From Gemmatimonadota bacterium (lineage in GTDB: Bacteria; Gemmatimonadota; Gemmatimonadetes; Gemmatimonadales; GWC2-71-9): a stretch of DNA of 44,041 nucleotides. The position numbers were made by a program, and so were the translations under genes. Positions 34,346 to 44,041 of this stretch are shown here, one piece after another. The notes below the pieces were generated by a model that saw only the letters and a list, made by a program, of their open reading frames with translations, had not been told where the DNA came from and ran no database searches. The stretch's first letter is position 1. The number at the start of each line of letters is the position of its first letter. The DNA is taken from positions 1 through 44,041 of the forward strand of contig QHUZ01000033.1 in assembly GCA_003223395.1 (NCBI GenBank), in the 5' to 3' direction.

Positions 34346-36190
34346 CTAAAGCCGTCCCGGCGGCGCGAGCGGAGGCATCGTAACTCCGGCTTCGGGCTCC
34401 GGAGTAAAATCCTCTCCCGGATTGATGAAGCGATCACGCTCGAAATTGTACTGCTTGTCGTACAGTTGTTTGTACCGACCATTCGCAACCAGCAGCTCCT
34501 CGTGCGTCCCCCGCTCTACGATCTCTCCGTGCTCGAGCACCAGAATCTGATCGGCGCTCCGAATCGTCGAGAGCCGGTGCGCAATCACAAACGTCGTCCG
34601 CCCGCGCCGTAGCGCCCGGAGCCCGTCCTGGATCTTGGCTTCGCTCTCGGAATCGAGGCTCGAGGTCGCCTCATCGAGCACCAGAATCCGGGGATCGGCG
34701 AGAATCGCGCGGGCGATCGAGATGCGCTGCCGCTGCCCACCGGACAGCTTGACGCCGCGCTCGCCGACCACCGTGTCGTACTTCTCATCGAACTGCTCGA
34801 CGAATTCGTCGCAGTGCGCGATGCGCGCCACCGCCTCGATCTCCGCCCGCGTCGCGTGCGGCCGCGCGAACGCAATGTTCTCAGCGATCGTCCCATCGAA
34901 CAGGAAGTTGTCCTGGAGCACGACGCCGAGCTGGGTGCGGTAGTCGGCCAGCGGCACGGTCGCCAGATCGCGCCCATCCACGAGCACCCTGCCCTTCTCG
35001 GGCCGGTGGAACGCCAGCACCAGCCCGACGAGCGTACTCTTGCCCGATCCCGACGACCCCACGAGCGCGGTGGTCGAGCCGGGTCGCGCATGGAACGAGA
35101 CGTCCTTGAGCACCGGCACGCCGGGCTTGTAGGCGAATGTGACGTGCTCGAACGCGACGTCGCCGCGCACCGGGCCGAGCGGCGCGCGCTGCGCGTCTTC
35201 GGCGTCTTCGGTCGTCATCCGGCGCAGCTCGTAGATCCGGTCGAGCCCGGCGAACGCTTCGGTGATTTGCGTGCCGATCGACGCGATGTTGATCAGGGGC
35301 AGCGCGACCAGGCCGACGAAGATGATGTATTGCGCGAGCTGACCGAGCGTCATCGTATGGGTCAGCACCGCCCGCCCTCCAACCAGAATCATGATGACCG
35401 AGATCGCACCGATCACGAGCTGGGCGAACGCTCCCACACTGGAGACGCCGGTCATCGTCGTCGCCACGTTGCGGAACAGTTTGTGGGCGCCGCGCGCGAA
35501 CACGAGCCGCTCGCCCCGCTCGGATCGATACGCTTTGACGATCCGAATTCCCCCCAGCGTTTCAGCGAGCCGGCCGGTCACGTCGGCGTTGAGCTTGCCG
35601 CGCTCGCGGAACAGGGGCCGCAGCTTGGAGAACGCGTACGCCATGCCGCCGCCGAACATGGCGAGCACGAGAATCGAGAGCGAGGTGAGCTTCCAGTTCA
35701 GCCAAAAGAGGACGCCGAGCGCGATTGTGCCCGTGACGAATCCGCCAAGTAGCTGCACGAGCCCCGTGCCGACCAGATTGCGGATCCCCTCGGCATCGGT
35801 CATGATCCGCGAAATGAGGATGCCGGTTTTCGTAGAGTCGAAGTACGCAATCGGCAGGCGCAACACGAAAGCCTGGATGGATTTGCGCATGTCGGTGATG
35901 GCGCGTTGGGCGGCCACGCCGAGGATCTGAGAGAGGCCGAACGAACTCACCGATTGCACTACGGTCGCCGCCCCGACGGCCCCCGCGATGATGCCGAGGA
36001 GGTCGGCGCGCTGCTGCCCGATGACGCCATCGATGATGTAGCGCGACGACCACGGCAGCACGAGGCCCGCGAGCCGGTTGATGAGCATCAACGCGAGACC
36101 GAGAGCGAGCCGGCTGCGGTGCTGCCAGACCAGCAGCCGCGCTTCGCGCCAGGCGTTGGCGTAATTGGGTTTGGGTTTCTTGTCCGCCAC
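34346..36190 (-). CDS. ABC exporter half-transporter (MsbA/MDR-type)
   Basis: A 614-residue fusion of a six-helix membrane domain (about residues 25-320) and an ATPase domain (about 350-590). ATPase motifs: GSSGSGKST (Walker A), VVLQDNFLFDGTIAENI (Q-loop), KLSGGQRQRISIARAIL (signature), ILVLDEATSSLD (Walker B) and VIAHRLSTI (H-loop). It probably works as a homodimer that exports a lipid or drug. GTG 36190 (VADKKPKPNY) is my preferred start; the frame is open 23 codons further but without clear signals. It faces away from the large signalling gene at about 36324. Confidence 0.9.
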   Translation of the reverse strand: MADKKPKPNYANAWREARLLVWQHRSRLALGLALMLINRLAGLVLPWSSRYIIDGVIGQQRADLLGIIAGAVGAATVVQSVSSFGLSQILGVAAQRAITDMRKSIQAFVLRLPIAYFDSTKTGILISRIMTDAEGIRNLVGTGLVQLLGGFVTGTIALGVLFWLNWKLTSLSILVLAMFGGGMAYAFSKLRPLFRERGKLNADVTGRLAETLGGIRIVKAYRSERGERLVFARGAHKLFRNVATTMTGVSSVGAFAQLVIGAISVIMILVGGRAVLTHTMTLGQLAQYIIFVGLVALPLINIASIGTQITEAFAGLDRIYELRRMTTEDAEDAQRAPLGPVRGDVAFEHVTFAYKPGVPVLKDVSFHARPGSTTALVGSSGSGKSTLVGLVLAFHRPEKGRVLVDGRDLATVPLADYRTQLGVVLQDNFLFDGTIAENIAFARPHATRAEIEAVARIAHCDEFVEQFDEKYDTVVGERGVKLSGGQRQRISIARAILADPRILVLDEATSSLDSESEAKIQDGLRALRRGRTTFVIAHRLSTIRSADQILVLEHGEIVERGTHEELLVANGRYKQLYDKQYNFERDRFINPGEDFTPEPEAGVTMPPLAPPGRL

Positions 36191-36323
36191 GGCGAGAAGG
36201 TTACCCAATCCCAATTCGTCGCACCACCTAGCACGTGGGCGCGCGGGGCGTGACACCACTCACACGCGTTGATTTGACGGGCGCCTTAGCTTCAAGTAGC
36301 ATCGTCGGCTGCGAGAGGCCACC

Positions 36324-40402
<4,079 letters not shown>

Positions 40403-40406
<4 letters not shown>

Positions 40407-41038
40407 CGCACCGCGACGCCTCGGACCAGGAGTCCCGTCGTTGAGACGCGCACCTCGTGGGTGGCGCCACCCGGCGCTGTTGCCCCAATGAATGTCGCCG
40501 AACCGTACTCGGCATCCACGAACGGCCGCAGGATCCAGTAGCGGCGCGCCAGATCGAACGCGTCGAACGGCTTGTTCGCGGCCAGCGAATACACTGTGCG
40601 CTCCTTCGTCTGTTCGTCGGTGAGCGCCTGATACCGTCCCGCAATACGATCGAGCTCATACACCGTTTCGAGGCCGAGCAGCGTCCCGATCGGCCGCCAC
40701 TTCAGGACGTGTGCATCGACATACACGGCGTCGCCGGCAAGATCGAACATGTGCAGGCTGCTATCGGGTAACGTCACGGTCGCGCGGAACCGCTGCTTGC
40801 CGAGCGGCTCGGTCTTGATCGTCGCCGCGAGTGCCTCCTGCGTGAACGCCCGATACCCGCGAATCCCGACCGTAATCGCGCCGAGCAGCATGCTGGACGT
40901 GAGGAATAGCGCCGCCGCAAGAAAGCCAACGAGGGAGCTTAGCCGGCGGCGGTTCCGCCACGCGGATGCCGAGACGTAGATCAGCGCCACCGCGAGAAGC
41001 GTGAACGCGACCATGACCAGTCGCACAATGCCAGTCAT
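40403..41038 (-). CDS. two-helix membrane protein with extracytoplasmic domain, unknown function
   Basis: A 211-residue protein with two N-terminal membrane spans (about residues 5-23 and 35-57) and a soluble domain of about 150 residues (LGKQRFRATVTLPDSSLHMFDLAGDAVYVDAHVLKWRPIGTLLG and a final EVRVSTTGLLVRG). Similar proteins are sometimes labelled cation/multidrug efflux pump, which does not fit a two-helix protein. Its TAA and the TAG of the CheB/CheR gene overlap within TTAG. Upstream, TAACGT lies 7 nt before the ATG with no ribosome site, a possible leaderless start. Confidence 0.6.
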
Positions 41039-41051
41039 ACCCTACACGTTA
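41039..41051 (-). promoter_or_regulatory. candidate -10 element (TAACGT) 7 nt before the ATG at 41038
   Basis: Read on the minus strand, TAACGT fits TAnnnT and is separated from the ATG by GTAGGGT. The -35 is not convincing. Listed because the same layout is seen before aceB and mmsA. Confidence 0.3.
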
Positions 41052-41120
41052 CGTGTCACCTGCCTCTGGCGCGAATTCGGCCTCTATATCACCTTGTCGG
41101 CTCACCGAACACCAAAGGCC

Positions 41121-41393
41121 ATGAAGCGCTCCAACTGGATCACGATAGCGGTCGTCGCGGCGGTGATTGCGCTCTTCTTCTATATGTCCACGGCCCGCGC
41201 CAACCAGGAATGCACCGTCTGCGTGGAGTTTCAGGGACGCTCCAACTGCGCCACCGCGGCGGGAGCCACGGTCGCGGAGGCTACCCAAACGGCGCACAGC
41301 ACGGCGTGTGGACCGGTGGCGAGGGGCATGAACGAGACGATCGCGTGCGGGAACCGGGTTCCAGTATCCGTGCAGTGCGGCCGGCGCAGGTAG
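41121..41393 (+). CDS. 90-aa anchored or exported protein with six cysteines
   Basis: The product has one N-terminal hydrophobic segment (ITIAVVAAVIALFFYMSTA, residues 7-25), then a small domain with six cysteines (ECTVC, SNCAT, TACGP, IACGN, VQCG), which probably form three disulfides outside the cytoplasm. It is adjacent to the genes for a small unknown protein and PilT, and its TAG is followed directly by the GTG of the next gene. No family recognised; a role at the envelope is inferred. Confidence 0.6.
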   Translation: MKRSNWITIAVVAAVIALFFYMSTARANQECTVCVEFQGRSNCATAAGATVAEATQTAHSTACGPVARGMNETIACGNRVPVSVQCGRRR

Positions 41394-41867
41394 GTGGCCG
41401 ATTTCGCGATGCCCCGCGTCGCCGTTCCGGCGATCTTGTTACTGGCGGGCGGAGGCAAGCGCGAGGGCGAAGTTTACGTCATGGAGCGTGTGTCCCAGCA
41501 CGCCGGCCCCGAGACCCCGCTCGATATGCTGAATCGCCCGGAAGCGTTCTTTCCGTTTCGCCCCAAGAAGGACGGTGAGGGCGTGTTGCTGGTCGCCAAG
41601 GCACGGACCGTGACCTTGACGGTCCCGCGACCCCAGGGGGAGGACTCCGTCCGACTCTCCGCCGCCAAGAAATCCACTTTGGAAATCACGCTGGCGGACG
41701 GGTCCACATTGAGCGGGTGGGCGACCCTCGAGCTGCCACAGCACCACTCGCGCGTCCTCGACTATCTCAATGCCGTGGCCGAGCCGTTCTTTACCATCGC
41801 AACCAGCGATGGGGTGCTGCATCTCGTCAACCGCGCACACGTCCTGTACGCGCGCCCGGAGGACTGA
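41394..41867 (+). CDS. conserved-looking protein of unknown function upstream of pilT (DUF6812-like)
   Basis: A 157-residue protein from GTG 41394; ATG 41409 is an alternative start. The C-terminal half has the order ITLADGSTLSGWATLELPQHHSRVLDYLN, then FFTIATSDGVLHLVNRAHVLYARPED. This resembles small domains in which a beta-barrel ends in a LVNR/K..I motif (DUF6812-type; recollection, not verified). It is 3 nt before pilT and likely co-translated, so a role with the twitching motor is plausible but unproven. Confidence 0.55.
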   Translation: MADFAMPRVAVPAILLLAGGGKREGEVYVMERVSQHAGPETPLDMLNRPEAFFPFRPKKDGEGVLLVAKARTVTLTVPRPQGEDSVRLSAAKKSTLEITLADGSTLSGWATLELPQHHSRVLDYLNAVAEPFFTIATSDGVLHLVNRAHVLYARPED

Positions 41868-41870
41868 GGC

Positions 41871-43505
41871 ATGGCGGCACGGCTCGATCCATTTGTCGAT
41901 GTGATGCTGCGCGAGCGCGCCGACCAGCTGTATTTGCTGCCGGACGAGCCGGTCACGCTGGTGAAAGACGGCAAGCCGCGCAAAGTCTCCAAGCAGCCGC
42001 TCACCGATCAGCACATCTACGCCCTGATGGTCGAGGTCGCCCCGCCCGAGGCGGCGGACAAGATCGATCAGCACTCGGAGACCGAATTCGACTACGCCGC
42101 CGGGAACGGGTTGGTGCGCGTCCGAATCGTGCCCGAGGCGGGCCGGCTCACCGCGGTGATTTCGGCGATTCGCCGGTTGACGCAGGAAGAAGTCGCCGCG
42201 GCGGCTGCGCAGTCATCACGCCCGGAAACGACCGGCAAACGCCCGGCAGTAAACCCGGCGGCGCCCGCGCCCGCCCCTGCGGCAAAGCCGTCGGCGCCGG
42301 CAGCCCCGAAGGCGCCGCGGGCATCCGTCATCGCTGCCGCCCCCATGGTCGACAGTCCCGTGGCGGCGCCGGGCGAGCTGCCGGGCGAGTTCGCGTCGTC
42401 CGAGTTCCAGGCGGCCGAGCAGAAGCTCGGTAAGCTGCTACGCGCCCTCGTGCAGTCGAGCAGCTCGGATCTGCATCTCCGCGTCGGCGAGCCGCCGCTG
42501 TTCCGCACGCACGGCGAGATCAAGCGGCAGACCGGCACGGCGGTCAGCGTGAACGACCTCGAGCTGTTGGTGCTGTCCATCATGCCGGAGCGCAACCGCG
42601 GCGAATGGAAGGAAACGGGCGACACCGATTTCGCCTATGAGATCTCGGGCCTGGCACGCTTCCGCGTCAACGCGGCCCGCGATCGCAAAGGCCCCGTGGC
42701 CGTCTTCCGCGTGATCCCCGCCAAAGTCGTGACCGTCGAGGAAATGGGGCTCTCGGACGAGGTGCAGAGGCTCTGCTACCTCAAGAAAGGGCTGGTGCTG
42801 GTCACCGGCCCCACCGGCTCGGGAAAATCGACGACGCTGTGCGCGTTGATCGACCTCGTCAACCGCTCCCGCACCGATCACATCATCACGATCGAAGATC
42901 CGATCGAGTTCGTGCACGAGAACAAGAAGTGTCTCATCACGCAACGCCAGGTCCACGTGCACACTGATAGTTTCAAATCGGCGCTGCGCGCGGCGCTGCG
43001 CGAGGATCCCGATATCGTGCTGGTCGGCGAGATGCGCGACCTGGAGACGATCGCCATCGCGATCGAGACGGCGGAGACGGGACATCTCGTGTTCGGGACG
43101 CTGCACACGACGACCGCGTCGTCGACCGTCGACCGCATCATCGATCAGTTCCCCGCCGACCGCCAGGCGCAGATCCGCGTGATGCTGTCGGAATCGCTGA
43201 AAGGCGTGATCTCGCAAACGCTGTGCAAGAAAAACGGGGGGGGCCGGGTCGCAGCACGTGAGATCCTGCTCACGACGCCGGCCATCTCGAACCTGATCCG
43301 CGAGGGCAAGACGTTCCAGATCCCGTCGATCATTCAGACGAGCCGCAAGCTCGGCATGAATACACTGAACGACGCGCTGGTCGAGCTCGTCGAGAAGAAG
43401 GTGATCGAGCCCGACGAGGCCTACATGCGCTCGGTCGAGAAGTCCGGGCTCGCCGCGTCCCTGAAGGCCAAGGGGTTCAAGCTCACACTTATGCCGGAGG
43501 TCTGA
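41871..43505 (+). CDS. pilT: PilT-type twitching motility ATPase with duplicated N-terminal domain
   Basis: The C-terminal 360 residues are a standard PilT: N-domain (SDLHLRVGEPPLFRTHGEI, about residues 198-216), Walker A GPTGSGKST (about 312-320), Asp box ITIEDPIEFVH, Walker B-like DPDIVLVGEMRD with EMRDLETI, and the His box HLVFGTLHTTTA. It powers retraction of type IV pili at the inner membrane. Unusually, residues 1-100 look like a second, degenerate copy of the N-domain (DQLYLLPDEPVTLVKDGKP... LTDQHIYALM... ETEFDYAAGNGLVRVRIV), joined by a Pro/Ala-rich linker (about 120-165). The length of 544 compares with about 345-370 for typical PilT. The N-terminal duplication is seen; its effect is unknown. 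Confidence 0.88.
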   Translation: MAARLDPFVDVMLRERADQLYLLPDEPVTLVKDGKPRKVSKQPLTDQHIYALMVEVAPPEAADKIDQHSETEFDYAAGNGLVRVRIVPEAGRLTAVISAIRRLTQEEVAAAAAQSSRPETTGKRPAVNPAAPAPAPAAKPSAPAAPKAPRASVIAAAPMVDSPVAAPGELPGEFASSEFQAAEQKLGKLLRALVQSSSSDLHLRVGEPPLFRTHGEIKRQTGTAVSVNDLELLVLSIMPERNRGEWKETGDTDFAYEISGLARFRVNAARDRKGPVAVFRVIPAKVVTVEEMGLSDEVQRLCYLKKGLVLVTGPTGSGKSTTLCALIDLVNRSRTDHIITIEDPIEFVHENKKCLITQRQVHVHTDSFKSALRAALREDPDIVLVGEMRDLETIAIAIETAETGHLVFGTLHTTTASSTVDRIIDQFPADRQAQIRVMLSESLKGVISQTLCKKNGGGRVAAREILLTTPAISNLIREGKTFQIPSIIQTSRKLGMNTLNDALVELVEKKVIEPDEAYMRSVEKSGLAASLKAKGFKLTLMPEV

Positions 43506-43507
43506 TT

Positions 43508-44041
43508 ATGAGCCGCCTCAACCCGCTTCGCCTGATCGTTCCCGCGGCCCTCGTGGTCGTGGCCGCGTGCCAGGACACCATCACGCCGACGGCGCCGGTC
43601 GCCGCTCGCGTCACGCCAAGCGCCTACGCGCCCCAACAGGTCCAACGCTGGTTTGACCTGATGGCTCGCGAGGGGCTGGCGCTGCCCGGAACCGTCCTCG
43701 CCGATTACGATGAGACCACGAACCGGGTGGTCGTCGGGGTCGAGCACGCTGCCGCCCGCGCCAACATGCGCGCCCTCGCCGCGCGTCTCGGTGTGCCGGC
43801 GGAAGTGCTCGTCATCCGGCAGATGGAACCCATCCGCTTGGTCCAAACGCTCCGCGACCGCGTCGATCCGCGCATCGGCGGGATCCAGATCCACTTCGGG
43901 AATTTCCTCTGCTCGATGGGCTTCAACGCGGTGGACGGGACACAGGCATCGTTCGTCACCGCCTCGCACTGCACCAACAAGCAGGGAGGCGTCGAGGGCA
44001 CGGTCTACTATCAGCCGTTGCAGAGCGTGGACGGCGTCTCG
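43508..44041 (+). CDS. secreted trypsin-like serine peptidase lipoprotein, 3'-truncated by window edge
   Basis: The first 178 residues are visible. A lipoprotein signal (LIVPAALVVVAAC, Cys at about residue 21) is followed by a prodomain-like region (QQVQRWFDLMAREGL to RMEPIRL, about 45-115), then the start of a chymotrypsin-fold domain with GNFLCSMGF and the catalytic-His motif FVTASHCTN at about residue 152. The order is that of alpha-lytic-protease-like S1 enzymes with an inhibitory propeptide. The Asp and Ser of the triad lie outside the window. It starts 2 nt after the pilT stop. Confidence 0.8.
   Translation, partial: MSRLNPLRLIVPAALVVVAACQDTITPTAPVAARVTPSAYAPQQVQRWFDLMAREGLALPGTVLADYDETTNRVVVGVEHAAARANMRALAARLGVPAEVLVIRQMEPIRLVQTLRDRVDPRIGGIQIHFGNFLCSMGFNAVDGTQASFVTASHCTNKQGGVEGTVYYQPLQSVDGVS

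Overview
The window is 44 kb of dense, GC-rich bacterial DNA with mostly head-to-tail operons and frequent 4-25 nt gene overlaps. It contains small secreted lipoproteins, an ECF sigma/FecR pair, a PilT-type twitching ATPase, a TIGR03545/TIGR03546 envelope pair and many short dispersed repeats. Together these suggest an aerobic, diderm environmental bacterium. Gemmatimonadota or a similar soil lineage is my best guess from gene style; no rRNA or other phylogenetic marker is present to prove it.

Layout. 1-814: 3' part of an AI-2E/PerM-type permease. 815-5112: a gene-poor, decayed stretch of small lipoproteins, a cupin, a frameshifted serine hydrolase, a TIGR03067 fragment and a half attC-like site. 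5135-9109: an APC permease divergent from a two-subunit IorAB-type molybdenum hydroxylase. 9173-14951 (minus strand): uraH, uraD, TIGR03546, TIGR03545, ECF sigma, FecR-like protein and an EEP-fold lipoprotein, possibly one long transcript. 14950-17935 (plus): DUF3830 protein, allantoinase, allantoate amidohydrolase. 17965-21295 (minus): three-subunit xanthine dehydrogenase. 21659-34102 (plus): malate synthase, isocitrate lyase, malonate/methylmalonate-semialdehyde dehydrogenase, beta-ureidopropionase, an ICMT-like methyltransferase, dihydropyrimidinase, a class III aminotransferase, an NCS1 nucleobase permease and the PreT/PreA dihydropyrimidine dehydrogenase. 34346-36190 (minus): an ABC exporter. 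About 36324-40406 (plus): a giant CheB-CheR-PAS-histidine kinase-receiver protein. 40403-44041: small envelope proteins, a PilT with a duplicated N-terminal domain, and the start of a secreted trypsin-like lipoprotein.

How the genes work together. The centre (14.2-34.1 kb) is a nucleobase-salvage-to-carbon island. The purine arm (XDH, HIU hydrolase, OHCU decarboxylase, allantoinase, allantoate hydrolase) leads toward glyoxylate. The reductive pyrimidine arm (PreTA, dihydropyrimidinase, beta-ureidopropionase, aminotransferase, semialdehyde dehydrogenase) leads to acetyl-CoA from uracil and propionyl-CoA from thymine. Malate synthase sits physically between the arms and joins glyoxylate and acetyl-CoA. 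Uricase and the last ureidoglycolate step are not in the window.

The most unusual points are: coupling of the uncharacterised TIGR03545/03546 envelope pair to ureide genes; heptamer/octamer tandem arrays inside and between genes, two of them in frame within enzyme and transporter genes; a palindromic dispersed repeat translated inside a sigma factor; a divergent gene pair sharing one CATG as both start codons; candidate leaderless promoters of the form TAnnnT-N6/7-ATG; a PilT with two N-terminal domains; and a structured 363-bp leader before malate synthase.
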